A stretch of 64,000 nt of DNA from Morchella semilibera (Eukaryota; Ascomycota; Pezizomycetes; Pezizales; Morchellaceae), in NCBI GenBank assembly GCA_009192285.1, contig CM018604.1, positions 5,489,746 through 5,553,745 of the forward strand. Reading direction: 5' to 3'. Within the stretch, counting starts at the first letter, position 1, and the number at the start of each line of letters is the position of its first letter. A program made the translations under genes and the position numbers. This document shows positions 37,276 to 49,059 of this stretch, in pieces. The notes beneath the pieces were generated by a model. It saw only the letters and a list, made by a program, of their open reading frames with translations, ran no database searches and had not been told where the DNA came from.

Positions 37276-39609
37276 ATGTGCTTACCCCCCATATCCCGTG
37301 GCGCACCCGGGAAATCGCCCCCGTCGTCATCATCGTCCACATCCTCGACCTCCACCGGGCCCACGAAGCGACGTCGGCGTGGCGAGGATGAAGTTGCGAC
37401 TCGGATAGCAGCTGCTAAAAGCTCGGGCTCAACAGGGAAGCATCTAAGGTCTTCGGCGCCAGTAAGGAGAGGGAAGGATGGCGGTGTTGACGGCGGTTTG
37501 AGCAGGAGGACGTCAACGAGGGGGCGGGAGCGGAGCGGGAGAGATCGTGATAGGGACCCAACGAGATTAGCACCACCTCGGCCTAGAGAGTCAGGAGAGA
37601 GCCCCCTTCCATCACCGGCCTTCTCGGAGAAAAGAAGTTCTTCGAGGCGACACCACCACTCCTTGGCATCAGCACCAGCATCAACAAGAAAGAGAAGGTC
37701 AGAATCACAAACATCGACACCTAGGGCCCCGGCGGCAACTTTTCACAAAGAGAAAAAGTCGAGGAAGAAAGCCGCAGAAATGATTGAGAAAGAGCAGATC
37801 ATCACTATGGAAGCGCCATTGCGGGGTGGTGGAACCATCTCTGGGCTAGTAGTGATTCGACCTGGGAGTAGTAGCATGAGTGGGAGGAGTGGGAAAAGTA
37901 AGAGTTCATCCAGAGAGAGGTCTAGTGAGAGTACCAGTACCAGTAAGGCGACACTAGTTGCTGGCGGGGCTGGGGCAGTTGGACTAGGGATCTCACTGGA
38001 GAGTTCAAGGACTCCAACGCCGACTTCCCAAGGAAAAGTGGAGAGATTACGTGGGATTGAGCAGGTTGAGCGGAAAGTCGCCCAAGCCCCAGTGCCAGTT
38101 CCGAAGATTGAGGTAGAGGAGGCAAAGGAGGTTTTCAATGAACCAGTGAAGCTCATGAGAGTGATTCCTTCACCTTCAGCTCTGGCTCCGGCTCCGGCTC
38201 CTCAGGTCCCCCCAGCTCCCGAGGTCCTTCCAGCTCCCCAGGCCCCTTCAACTCCCCAGGTCCCTTCAGCGCCTCTAACACCCCAAGTACCTCCAGCCTC
38301 GGTATCCCAATCAAAACCCGACCCCCCAGCAGAAACCTATCCCATAATGGCGACCTTCGTATATCCTACAAAGGAATCATTAGCCTACCAGCCAATATCA
38401 AGATATCAAGTCACCTCTAAAGTAACATCAGCAATTCCCAATCCTCCTGCAGTGCGGGCTACACCTTTAATAATAGATCCGGCAAATGTCCGTCTTCCGC
38501 CATCAATGCTGAAATATCAAAATAATTCACCCTCCTCTTCTGTCCATGAACTTCCTCTGCGTGGTGGCGGAACACCCGCGCTATCAATATCACAACGATC
38601 TTCAATATCATCACTGGTGTCTGCGTCGACTGCTGCTTCAGCAGCATCCGCATCATCATCGATAAAAGAGCCCCCACCAAAAGAGCCTCATGTACAGTAC
38701 CTCGATTCTACCGCATCCTCCTCGGTCTCTTCTCTCGTCTCCTCTTCGTCGACGCAATCAGTTCAATCTGCAGCTAGGCCGCCTACCCCGCCGCCGAAGG
38801 TGAACTATTACCGCTATGCTAATGTCGCACCTGCGCCTGCCCCTAGGCCGTTGAAAGCGATTATGGACTCCCCACGCCTACCACGTGCAGGGCCTTGGGA
38901 CGGCATGCCAGGAGCAGACCCAAATCTAGGTGCCTACTATCGTAACGCTGCTGCAGCCGCCAGAAAAGCCAAACCAACACAACCAGCAGCCAAAAAGGAG
39001 GAGCCAGTTGATCTGAAAATCCTTGCCGCATACTACGCAGATGCAAAGCACAAAACAGCGCTTGAAAGGGTGAGGTATGAGCGGAGCGATGAGTCTGGAA
39101 ATGAAGCCTCGGACGAAAGCGCTAGTGAAATTAGTGGTATCTCTTCCCAGCACTCTCACTATCGCGCACGTATTACCACCATAACGGCACCAGAACCAGA
39201 TAATTCACTAGCACTTTCGCCAACGAAGAGGGAGCACACTACCACAATAGCCGGGCGCACGGTCTTCGTTAGCACGCTCCGCCGCTCAGCACCACAGGTC
39301 TTCCACGCTGCCCGGCCACCACCCGCACCCACGCCACCGCCAGGGGGCGAGGCAGCGTCCGCTGTTGGAGATGATGATGATGAGGGGCCACCGGGTGGCT
39401 CTGCTGAAAATTGGTTTAGGGGTATGCAAGAAAAGATGGGGAAAGATACGGGCGTGAAAGAAGGATGGGGCGAGGATGAGGAAGAGGAAAAGGCCATCCC
39501 AGAAGGGATACCGCCGCCTGCTCCGACACCACCTTTGGCGAGGGAAGAGGAGGAGATACACGTACAGAGTGGATATTACGGAAGTCCGAGGGTGCCATAT
39601 GCGTATTGA
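37276..39609 (+). CDS. Large disordered Pro/Ser-rich protein, function unknown
   Basis: Single open frame of 777 residues. An in-frame TGA 9 nt upstream of the ATG supports this start unless there is upstream splicing. No enzymatic domain is recognised. The N-terminus is Ser/Arg-rich with basic clusters (TKRRRRGED, STRKRRSES, KEKKSRKKAAEM) that look like nuclear localisation signals. The motif PLRGGGT occurs twice, at residues 181-187 and 427-433. Residues about 303-345 are a Pro/Ala tandem repeat. A poly-Ser region follows (about 440-500). More ordered stretches are PLKAIMDSPRLPRAGPWDG and DLKILAAYYADAKHKTALER (about residues 530-600), which may be the conserved core. The C-terminus is acidic with ENWFRGMQEKMG. 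A nuclear or chromatin-related role is only a guess from composition. Confidence 0.7.
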   Translation: MCLPPISRGAPGKSPPSSSSSTSSTSTGPTKRRRRGEDEVATRIAAAKSSGSTGKHLRSSAPVRRGKDGGVDGGLSRRTSTRGRERSGRDRDRDPTRLAPPRPRESGESPLPSPAFSEKRSSSRRHHHSLASAPASTRKRRSESQTSTPRAPAATFHKEKKSRKKAAEMIEKEQIITMEAPLRGGGTISGLVVIRPGSSSMSGRSGKSKSSSRERSSESTSTSKATLVAGGAGAVGLGISLESSRTPTPTSQGKVERLRGIEQVERKVAQAPVPVPKIEVEEAKEVFNEPVKLMRVIPSPSALAPAPAPQVPPAPEVLPAPQAPSTPQVPSAPLTPQVPPASVSQSKPDPPAETYPIMATFVYPTKESLAYQPISRYQVTSKVTSAIPNPPAVRATPLIIDPANVRLPPSMLKYQNNSPSSSVHELPLRGGGTPALSISQRSSISSLVSASTAASAASASSSIKEPPPKEPHVQYLDSTASSSVSSLVSSSSTQSVQSAARPPTPPPKVNYYRYANVAPAPAPRPLKAIMDSPRLPRAGPWDGMPGADPNLGAYYRNAAAAARKAKPTQPAAKKEEPVDLKILAAYYADAKHKTALERVRYERSDESGNEASDESASEISGISSQHSHYRARITTITAPEPDNSLALSPTKREHTTTIAGRTVFVSTLRRSAPQVFHAARPPPAPTPPPGGEAASAVGDDDDEGPPGGSAENWFRGMQEKMGKDTGVKEGWGEDEEEEKAIPEGIPPPAPTPPLAREEEEIHVQSGYYGSPRVPYAY
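38182..38310 (+). repeat. In-frame Pro/Ala minisatellite
   Basis: Degenerate units of roughly 24 nt, variants of CAGGTCCCTTCAGCTCCC, encode APAPQVPPAP-like repeats within the 777-residue protein. Confidence 0.75.
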
Positions 39610-41233
39610 AGCAGAAAAGACGTGGTTTCTGACTTCTATAATGACGAATGGTGTTAATTGGTATTTGTTTCTGTCTCCTCTCATTTTCAGCTCAGTATTT
39701 CAGTCTGATGGTCTCCTATGTCTTTATGGTTTGGCGGGCGTATCATTGGCTTTTTTTCTTTTCCTTTTTCCTTATTTTTCCTACGCCATTTCTTTGAGTA
39801 TCGCGGGGCTATTTAAGGCAGTCATATATGGCATAAATATAGCTAGCATTGGTTCAAGTATTATATTTTTGGTGTTTTTTCCGGGGACTACACAGGGCGT
39901 TAATTATATCTCTTTCCCTTTTTGATGAGACTGTGCGTGTCAAGAGTTAGGAAATTTGCTGCTACTTACATAGTTGGCCAATTTCCATGCGAGCCAAACG
40001 CGTAAAGCTAAGGTGAAAATTAGTTATCTTGAACTTATATGTAACTCTGAGACTCAGAATACCATCAAATTCATTGGAACGATGCTCGTTACTTCTCGCA
40101 AGGTAGAGAATTGGCCGTAGGGAGGCTGAGAAATATGATTTTTTTTTGTAGAGTTATGTAGGTGATGTAGTTGATATGATGTGGTTGTGGGTATGTTGAT
40201 GACGTTATCAATAATAGAAGCTACAATGTCCTCAAGTTAAACCTTGAAGTCGAGCTTGGGCCCTTGGTACTGGAATGAGATGACACTGAGAAGCAAACAG
40301 CTTCTTAAATTCACCTTTTTACCGGCAACTGAGATCCCAAGGCTAAATGCATGAAATTGTGGTTCTTTTTCTTAAAAATGCAGGTTACATACCGTTCTCG
40401 CTAAAGGATTTCTGCTAAGGGGAATGATGGCATTCTGGTCCTTGACCGGCTACGCAGGCACGCTAGACTAAATAGGGACGGTAATGATTAGGAGTTCCGT
40501 TTTTATTCCACATGGCTACATAGCTATCCAGCAAACGATGAAAACAATTCTATTTTATTACGCTGCGAACTATTTCTGCAAGGATCGCTTCTCCTCGTTG
40601 ATATCCTCTTGTTTTCTCCTATTGGACTGGCCTTTGTTCTATGCACCGTGGTGGAAGACAAAAAAACATAACTGTTGCTAATATATGTACATGTCATTCT
40701 GGGTACAGAAAGTGAATGCGAGGGTTCTACAGTTTTATATCCTCCATCTGCAGCCTAATATTCTATGCGGCAGCTGAGAATTGATGTTATCATGTTCTTC
40801 ATAAGTGCATCGCAATAATTGTAATCTGACATATTCATAAATTAAACCGTTAAAAGTAAGCCCACGGCCAGCTCGTTTGTTTTAAAGACAATGTTAAGCC
40901 TTGAGCTCAAAGAAACGTAGCATCGTCGCGACCAACTACAATCAGAATGACTCTTTTTGAAGGTGGGCACTAAACAGTATCAGATATATGTACTCGTAAC
41001 ACCTAGTCCTCTAGGCGAAAGAAATGAAATCATAGGTCCTCCAGTCTTTCCTATTCCCTTTCCTACCCCACCTCCCACCCCTCCCCTTCATCTCTCCTAC
41101 ACCACCCTCACTCTCTCACCCCCACACTCGCTCTCATTCTCATCACTTCGCCCCCACCTTTCGTCTTTGACCTTCCCATCTAATCCATTCACATAATATA
41201 TCAACTAAATTACGGTTCATTCAATCAGTAAAA
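39610..41233. other. Intergenic with C/T-rich promoter
   Basis: No gene supported. The right end (about 41038-41190) is strongly C/T-rich on the + strand, the usual core-promoter/leader signature of strongly transcribed fungal genes, just before the monooxygenase ATG. Confidence 0.6.
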
Positions 41234-42944
41234 ATGAGTAATCCCCACAGTCGGAAAAAAAGGATAATCATTGCAGGAGGTGGCATAGCTGGACTTACAC
41301 TTGGGGTCCTGGTGCTCACTTACGCTAGAGAATTCTATGACGTTGTGATATTCGAAATTGTAAGCTGTTTCTCCATCTTTTCATCCATCTCCGCTACTTT
41401 GATTCTAATAACAAACGACTTCCAGTTAAAGCATGATGACTTTGATGACAAGAACAAATCGGGCTTTGCGATGGCTCTTACAAAAAATTCTTGGAGGACA
41501 TTGGCTTCTTTAGGTTTCGACCTTATAGGAGAGGGAATATCAATACCGTATGTAATTTCGTTAGAACCGTTCCCCACTACTTTGCTAACTGTGCCATTTT
41601 AGCATTAATCGTATAATCATTCACCATGATGAAGACCCTGGAAAGGTATTTGCTCACGCAAATAACATCTTCGATGACCCCAATACCATCCAATGGGTTG
41701 AACGTGGTCCTCTTCAGCACCTCCTGCTGGACCGCTTCGAGGAGCTTAATGGTGTTATTGTATTCGAGAGTAGTGTAGATGATATTAATGTCTGCCCTGA
41801 CGGACAATTGGTCGCCCTCCTCTCCCACGGCAAGACCTGTTCTGGAGATTACATTGTTGGTGCAGATGGTGTCCATTCCAGCATTCGGAAGTACCTCTAT
41901 ACCGCCTATCCGCCAGCTAAAGTCCCAAGCCGCTGTCCAATTAAACAGTTGTGGCCATACAATATTCTAAAACCCCTCTCTTCTTTGTACCATGTACTTA
42001 CCAGGGTGAGGAAGCCAGAGGTCTGGGATGCTTCTCCGCTGCCCTGGACTGCCCTTTATGGTATTACCTCTCCACTACCACAGCATCTCCTTACCGGGGG
42101 CGAAATTGGTGAGGGTGGCTTAGGAACTATGCACTGGTATCTTCGAGGCGTCTCCGGCTGCTATAGTACTTGCTCTCTGCAAGATGGCCGTGTGTTTTGG
42201 GTGTGCTACAACAGCGAGCCAGTTTCTAAGGGCTCTCACTTCACTGCCAAGCAGGCAGAGGAAAATAGGAGAAGCTATGATGATGCACCTTATTGCAGTG
42301 CTATCCCAAATGAGAATGGAGAAATCTCTGATGCAGATTTTGAAAAGAGAACGGTATTCCAAGAGATCACCTCACGCAGCGAAAGGATTAAGAAAGTCCG
42401 TCTACATCACACTATGTTCTACGAGGTTTCCAATCCAGCTAAGAACATCATCCTTATTGGAGACGCCGCACATCCAATGAGTACCTTCCGTGGACAGGGT
42501 GCCGGTATTGGGATTGAGGAGGCCGTCGTCCTCTGCAATGGACTACTCAGATCAGCTTGGCAAGCCAAGAATTATCAACTTGACGCCCCACCTGAGATGA
42601 TAGGGATCGGATATTTCGAAAAGCTAAGAATGGAAAGGAGCGAGAAAATCACCAACTCTGGATGGTATTTTGGCTTTGCTGTGATGGGCGACTGGTGGCT
42701 TTCAAGGATCATTAGAGACAAGCTTCTACGAGTTGCGTTAAAAGCCCCAACCCCTCACCAACTTACGAAGGCGGGCAGAGGAATTAAGACAGGGAATGCT
42801 GACGAAGACGGAGTAAAGAAGCTGGAGAAAAAGGAACCGACCAATTGGCTTTTCGGATACGAGGTGGACGTCGATACCGACGAGGCGAAGTACTGGAAGG
42901 AGTACGAGGAAAATGAGAAAGCTAGGTTCAAGACTAGAAACTAA
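41234..42944 (+). CDS. FAD-dependent monooxygenase
   Basis: Three exons, 41234-41359, 41426-41547 and 41603-42944, give 529 residues. Introns are 66 and 55 nt, with branch points CTAAT and CTAAC. Class A flavoprotein monooxygenase features: the Rossmann motif AGGGIAGLTLG (14-24), a DG motif GADGVHSSIR (169-178) and the FAD-ribityl GD motif GDAAHPMSTFRGQGAG (from 369). Such enzymes hydroxylate or epoxidise small aromatic, polyketide or terpenoid substrates using NAD(P)H and oxygen. No cyclase, synthase or other pathway gene is nearby, so the substrate cannot be named. The first intron is a multiple of three and has no stop, so retention would insert 22 residues inside the FAD-binding region; the spliced form is the better model. 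Confidence 0.93.
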
Positions 42945-44639
42945 AACGGCACTTATACCTTGGGGCATGCCATCCTTTCAGGCGACCTAAATATTTGGCT
43001 TAGACTTTTATACCTGATATTTCACTTTTGATTTTGTTCAGCATTTTCTGCTTAGTTTTAATCGGGGTTATTATATATATAGCTACCAGCATGAGTTTTA
43101 CCCCCGATTGGGATAGATATGTCTCCTATTTTCCTTTCACTGCTTTCTAGAGCTCAAGAGATCAACTGTGGATCGCGTTTATTGGTTCATGATTTATTTT
43201 CACCTGGCATAAGCAAGTCTCTTTCATTTCTTTCTTCTTTTTTTTTTGCTACATATAAAGTGTTGGAGGGTCAACATGTGTCACCATTTGTTGAACTTTC
43301 CTTTTTTATTTGGGTCAATTAGTCATTAAGGGGTCGAGCTCGGGGTCGCTCTCTTATGAAGTTTCTATTTGGAGTTTGCATTAACACGTTATACTACATA
43401 GCTAGGTGTTTGTTATTATTAAAGGTAATTTGCATGATTGTCATAGCCCATCACTCGAAGATAACACGGCCATTGTTCTTGTAGATCAAACTTGCAGGGC
43501 GATGCTGGAGATGATCATGATTAGTCCTGGGTAATGACTAATCAACAAGAAACCAAAATTACTGTGCCGCCTCCATGTATATCACTAACTGGCAACGATT
43601 CCTTTCTAGCTAACAGCATCCCGATCCCAAACAGGACACTCACTTGGTGCCGTTCAGATACCCCAAGATGATTGGAGAAAGCACTATCCAGTAGCTACTC
43701 ATTATCATTGACAGCACCACCCCTGTAACCTAGCTGCTGCAGCGAATGATGGCGAACAGATCTGCTGCGCATGCAGGGACTGATTAGAGTAGAATTATTA
43801 CGCCTCAAATTATCTAATCACATGCCAAAAAGTAAATATTCTCAAGATATCAGATTCTATCGTTCATGCAGGTCACTAATTAGATACCGTATGTTCTTTG
43901 AGGCGAGAATCCAGAATGGAGGTAGGTCACTCTGATCTGAGTGGTCCGTAGACGCCCGGAACAATCCGGGTTAAATGGGGTATTTGAAACTCGTCCGCCG
44001 CCCTGCTGTACGGCTCGGCTGATTATCACGACTCGACTCCGCAGTGTCGATTTTTCTTCTTCTCTTTGCTTCTACGTGACAGTGTAGTGAGAGCATATGT
44101 ATTGATTCCTCAAGCTTGTAGGAAAATATTGGTATATTCTCGTGATCAATAATATGATCCAGATAGAAAAATAATATCACCCCACCTATGGTGGGTCGTT
44201 ATGAAACAGAGAGATTCAACGGGACAAATCAATGAAAAGAGCTTCCAAAATGACTTAACAAAGTTGCTATATGTCCCGTCCCAGCAGAAGACAACTTGAG
44301 CCCCCATATCGTATTTTTTTTCTTTGGTCCAATCTGTTAACGAAGTTCGCGCCGTTGCGCCTGGTTAAGAAAAAGAAGTCGCTCGCCTGCTTGCATAAAA
44401 AAGGAAAAGATAAATCGAGAAAAACAAAAACTGGAGAAAAAGGAACTTCTCGGGTATGAAGAAGGAAAGAGGACACCTGGCAATTTTTTATATTTATTTG
44501 GTATTCCTGACCAAATTTGATTGATATCTGCCCAAAATTTAGCCTTGTTCGATTTCATCTATATTGAGGGGTTAATCGCTACAATGAGATGTTCACACTT
44601 ACATTGCTTTGGAGTTTAGAGTGAAAGGGAAAAATAGGC
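42945..44639. other. Intergenic, AT-rich
   Basis: No gene supported. It contains a short hairpin (GATTAGTC/GACTAATC at about 43519-43543), a partly repeated CATGCAGG...CTRATTAGA (about 43769 and 43867) and scattered CGCCTCAAA/TTTGAGGCG inverted words (about 43801 and 43897), possibly an eroded mini-element. The 3' ends of the convergent flanking genes lie at either side. Confidence 0.5.
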
Positions 44640-45470
44640 CTAGAAGGCCCAGCTGCTTGTAAAATTCCTGTTCGGTTTCAGAATGAGTTTGAAATCTTCT
44701 TCCGCATCATCGTATTCGTCATCAAAGTGCATGTTGTAGGAACCCTTCCCGAGGATTCTCCCGGCTTGGTCAAGGAGATTTACAATCTCCGAATCATCGG
44801 GCTCCACGTCACCCTTAACCGATTTCGGGGTCTTCGGATATGGATATTCGGAAAGGCCAGGTGTGTCCGCACGAGCTGCTTCAAAATCAAGTGGTGATTC
44901 ATCGTGGGCGGGTGTGTTGGACGGCATCTCAACCACCTGCTCGACAATCTTCCCGCCCTTCGATTCAACGTCGATGCGGGGAGCCGCAACGTCAACCAGC
45001 CCGTCAGGTAGATCTTTCGTCGTGGCCGCCATCATGTCTTCATTTGATTTTGATCCTGCTAGTGCTGCATCTGCCACAACTTCTGTTGTTGCTTCTGTTG
45101 ATGGGTGATCTTCGGATTGAGGCTTGATACCCATGAGCTGGCCCTGCAAATCCCTCACAGTGCACTCAAGCTCCGCGATCCTCTGTGTAAAAAGCAACCT
45201 CTCCGATTCCCATATTGACCTTTCAAGGTCCTTTCCTTGGCGTTCGTGGGATAGGAGGTTATGATACTTTTCATGCAATGATGCTAGTGCTTGGGAAATT
45301 GTTTCTGTTGATGAGCTAAGTGGTGTTTCGAACGGGGGCGCACCATCACTATCACCCCGCTTAAGTTTGCCGGGCGGAGCCTGTTGAAGAGTAAAGATAT
45401 CCTGCGAAAAGGAGGGTAAGGTAGGAGGAGCGATGAACGCAAGAGGAGGTGAACGTGAGCGAGCTGCCAT
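44640..45470 (-). CDS. Coiled-coil protein of unknown function
   Basis: Intronless, 276 residues from an ATG at 45470. Residues about 55-115 form an amphipathic coiled coil (ETISQALASLHEKYHNLLS, then RIAELECTVRDLQGQLMG). The flanks are Pro/Ser/Thr-rich and acidic and likely disordered. The C-terminus DSEIVNLLDQAGRILGKGSY, followed by an acidic patch and a basic FKLILKPNRNF end, may be an interaction module. I recognise no family. It lies about 430 bases downstream of the CLC gene on the same strand; a functional link is not implied. Confidence 0.7.
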   Translation of the reverse strand: MAARSRSPPLAFIAPPTLPSFSQDIFTLQQAPPGKLKRGDSDGAPPFETPLSSSTETISQALASLHEKYHNLLSHERQGKDLERSIWESERLLFTQRIAELECTVRDLQGQLMGIKPQSEDHPSTEATTEVVADAALAGSKSNEDMMAATTKDLPDGLVDVAAPRIDVESKGGKIVEQVVEMPSNTPAHDESPLDFEAARADTPGLSEYPYPKTPKSVKGDVEPDDSEIVNLLDQAGRILGKGSYNMHFDDEYDDAEEDFKLILKPNRNFTSSWAF

Positions 45471-45901
45471 CTGAAATTTTATCGATCTGAGGTAAGGATT
45501 GCGATGAATCTAACGGGTTCCTGTAGCGTGGCGTGAAAATTTTTGTTTCAGGTGCGACCGAAGGGAAACCGTGCCTGCCCCGACAAATACTTTTACATAA
45601 TCAGAAAATGGGTCGAGGTTGAAGGGTGATGATGAAACCTCGAAAATAATCAAACTTCTCTTTTATAAATTGTAGTAATATATGAGATATACATTCTATA
45701 TTAGTTGAGCTTTAGTTAGTTAAATTTCAATTTTCTTCTTAACATGCACTTCCGCCCTCCCCGCTATCCGAGTGATCAAGCATGAAGCATATATTTTAAC
45801 AACCGTTGCAAGTGCATCAAACGGAGCACGTGGGAACATCAATAGTACCGTGCACTATACCAAAAAATATCTTTAACTACATCAAACACATTTATAGGCG
45901 T
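45471..45901. other. Intergenic between two minus-strand genes
   Basis: AT-rich in the middle (about 45650-45740). It should contain the 3'-UTR of the CLC gene and the promoter of the coiled-coil gene. No coding sequence. Confidence 0.6.
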
Positions 45902-48368
45902 CTACACTAACGTTCCTTGGTTACTGGATCTGGTAGATTCCAGGTACCCAACCAATCTCTTCTTGATAACAACACCTATCAACTCGCCTGTCCGCTCCCT
46001 GGTCACGCAGACATACCTTAATCCCAGCTTCCCAAACAACTCAACTGCGTATTCCATAGGTGCTAGCTCACTCAACATCATAGGAGTTTGATCCACAAAC
46101 ATCGATAGGTCCAGCGTATCCTCTTGCGTCACCTCCTCTCCATCACCAATCAATAGCACACTAGTACAGTCCAGCTCTTCCCCTAGACCAAACTCAAGCT
46201 CGCCCTCGTTGATATACCCTCTCAACATTCCATCCTCAACAAGCACCAAACCAGCATCCATCAAACCTCTCCTGCGAAGAAGAGCCAGTTTTCCCTCTAA
46301 CAAATCTCTCGATACGCATCCATCTCTCCCGAGATGAACAGTTATCTCATCCATCGTTTGTTTTGGTGGTATCAGCTTTCCTACTAGCGCACCCTCCTTC
46401 CTTGCAGCAGATATAGCAGCTTCGGCGTCAAGAAAAGGGTGTCCTAGAATCATCTGCGCGAGATCATATATTCCCTCCTTTTCTAGAGAATCTGCTGTCC
46501 ATTTGGCAACGAGAATAGCGATCATATGTGGTAGGACGTACTCCAACTCTCCTGTCAGCTCAAACATGATAACGCACAAAGATAGTGTCATTCGCGTTAC
46601 TCCAGCTAGTGCTGCGGCCGCCCCAACCATTGCAAAAATACCGGGGGAAGCACCCGAGACCAAAAGTCCTACAAGCCGTCCGAACAAGGCACCAGCGTCT
46701 AATGCTGGAATAATGATTCCGGAAGGGACCTTGCAGCCGAATGTGATGGTGGTAAGGAGTAATTTTGTGAAGACCCCATAGATGAGCCACATATGTGCAG
46801 CATTCGGATTACTGGTCTCAATTGAACAAAGCCAATCTTTCGAATCCTTGGTACACTCAACAAGCATACTTTTTATCAAGCTATCACCTCCCTGCCGAGT
46901 TATAGGATTGGGATACTGAAGAACTCCGGTTAAAACCACCACAGCGAAGACCTCTAAGACCGGGTGATATTTGATGATTGGAATTTTTCGGAACCTTTGA
47001 GACCACCAAAAGTTTGCTTTGCAGAATGCAGCGCCAAAAACCCCGCCGGATACACCAAGAAAAACAAAAAAGAAATAATCGAGAGGGCTGTATGACGTGT
47101 TGTAGGATGTTTCAAAAAGAATAAGTTTCCCAGTGCCTAGAGGATTCAATTGCTTGAGCGTAGCAGCTGCTATGAGGGAACAGAAGAAGGATCGCCAGAG
47201 AACTTTTCTGGGGAAATAGGTACTGATTTCCTGGTAATCGGCCCTCTTGTATTAGATGCCGATGCTAAATAGTGACAAGGTCTTGAGACTCACCTCAAAA
47301 CTAAATAGCACACCTACGCATGATTGTCAGCCAAATTCCGAGATTTTCTACTACACAAAGGATTATTACCCCCAATAGGTGCTCCAAAAGCCACACTTAG
47401 ACCCGCTGCACATGATGCGCTTATGATCTCCCTCTGCTTACGAGCATTATCTCTATACTTTGGAAATAGCCGGGCAACTATATTGCCAACACATGCAGAT
47501 ATATGCACAAAAGGGCCTTCAAAAGTCAGTACGTATAAATCAAAATCTCAGACCTCAGAATAAATACCTTCTTTCCCAAGACACATCCCTGACCCAACAG
47601 CAAAGACTGCTCCACTAGCCTTGATGAACAAAACCCTAAACCCTAGAAATCCTTTAATTACAAAACCCGAGAGAATAGTTTTTATTTCTGGGATTCCAGA
47701 ACCACTATATCATCGAGTCAGCTGCTTGGTCTGTCAATCCAATACAGGAAGAGTATAGATACCTGGCCATGTACATGACCTTCGTGTCACTGATATCGCC
47801 ATCAACCCTGGGCAACACATGCCTCGTCGTCATTGTCAATCCAGCGCTCAAAATAGCATATGAGACTGCTATAACCAAATATAGCGGACCTTTACCCCAT
47901 CCATCTGTCCATTCCTTCCAATCACTACATCCGCCCTCAAGCTCATCAAACACCTTACAACACCGCCCTTTGTCCAGTAGCGGTGATGTGGAGCAGTATC
48001 CGTCCTTCCAGTCGAACACAGAGGCTTGCGTGACATCGACAATATAAGCTACTACCGCTGTGAAAACTCCAACGAGGGCTGCAGCTAGCCAGCCATGAAG
48101 TGATTCGACTAATCTGCTTTTTGAGGAGAGATGTCGATAGCGGATGGAATCTTTGACCTGGAAATTTTATTAGGCTACCTCCCTTGGGTGGTTTATGACT
48201 ACTTACCAGCTCGCGCATCCAGTCGATGGTTGTGTATTCATTATAAGGGAGCCTTTCACCGATTGAGAGCAGTTCGTTATCGCCATACTCAGCTTCGCCG
48301 ACTAATGATGGGATCATTGGTGTTTCTTCGGAATCTTGAGGTGCCTTTGTCATATCTTTATCAGGCAT
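45902..48368 (-). CDS. CLC-family chloride channel / Cl-/H+ exchanger (Gef1-like)
   Basis: Six exons in transcript order: 48207-48368, 47763-48157, 47568-47704, 47370-47516, 47294-47313, 45902-47230. All phases agree and give 729 residues. Introns are 49-63 nt. Selectivity-filter motifs are all present: GSGIPEIK (187-194), GKEGPFVHI (229-237, gating Glu231), GAPIGGVLFSFEE around the fifth exon, and [11 protein letters not shown] (452-462). The C-terminus carries two CBS domains (about 540-620 and 660-725). The layout fits the endomembrane CLC proteins typified by yeast Gef1, which acidify and supply chloride to Golgi/vacuolar compartments; eukaryotic relatives of this type may be exchangers. 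Exon 5 is only 20 nt and encodes the VLFSFE segment. Confidence 0.96.
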
Positions 48369-48850
48369 TTATCCTTTTTTTTTCTATTATAAAAAAAAAA
48401 TTCTCTCTTGTACCTGACAGTAGCGACCTGTGTTAATCTTAGACGCCCGTAAAAAAAATCGGGGCGGTTAGGAATTAACACAGATGCAAGGCTGCTTGGA
48501 ACTCGGTTTATGGTAGACCTTGACATTGATGGGAAATGCAGCTTATAATACTAACAACTTACAACTTCCGAGGAGATACTATATCTATAAAGTTCTTTAT
48601 ATAACACCGCAAGAAACTTAATTTTTAACAGGACTCCACGTGGACATCTTAACTTTACTGATTTGTTGTTGCATTTAGATGCTGTCATCCGCGTGCCTCC
48701 GCGATCCGGGAATAATGTACAGAATAGTCTTACAGGTACGTAATGATCTGCAAATCTGGTGCCTGTCTTACTAGAGATGTTTTACATCCTGTGGTCACGC
48801 ACACAATTATATAATGTGAACCCAGTCACGTACTGCCTAGCTAGGCTACT

Positions 48851-48938
48851 TGTACAGCGGTGGGTAATAAGTCATGGGACCAGAATGAGGCAATATTGTG
48901 GCTAGGCTATCCGATGACTTATTACCCACCACTGTACA
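48851..48938. mobile_element. Short MITE-like element, TA-flanked
   Basis: Arms of 25 nt (48851-48875 and 48914-48938) are inverted complements with a single mismatch: TGTACAGCGGTGGGTAATAA... against its counterpart with GTGG. The TA next to CAG(C/T)GGTGGG at both ends would be the target duplication of a Tc1/mariner or pogo/Fot1-type element. It is about 88 bp with no coding capacity. Confidence 0.65.
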
Positions 48939-49059
48939 AAGTTCGGGGAGCTGACATTTCTTCTTACAATTTTGTATCTCATAGTTACACAGTGATGGGG
49001 GGTTTCGATCGATAGGGCATCTGTATTTGATAACAGTCCACGCTGGTATCAACACAATG

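Noticed and set aside
27000-42944. A biosynthetic cluster made of the acetyltransferase, MAPEG and FAD monooxygenase genes
   Set aside because: They are separated by up to 10 kb, lie on mixed strands with unrelated genes between, and no backbone synthase is present.
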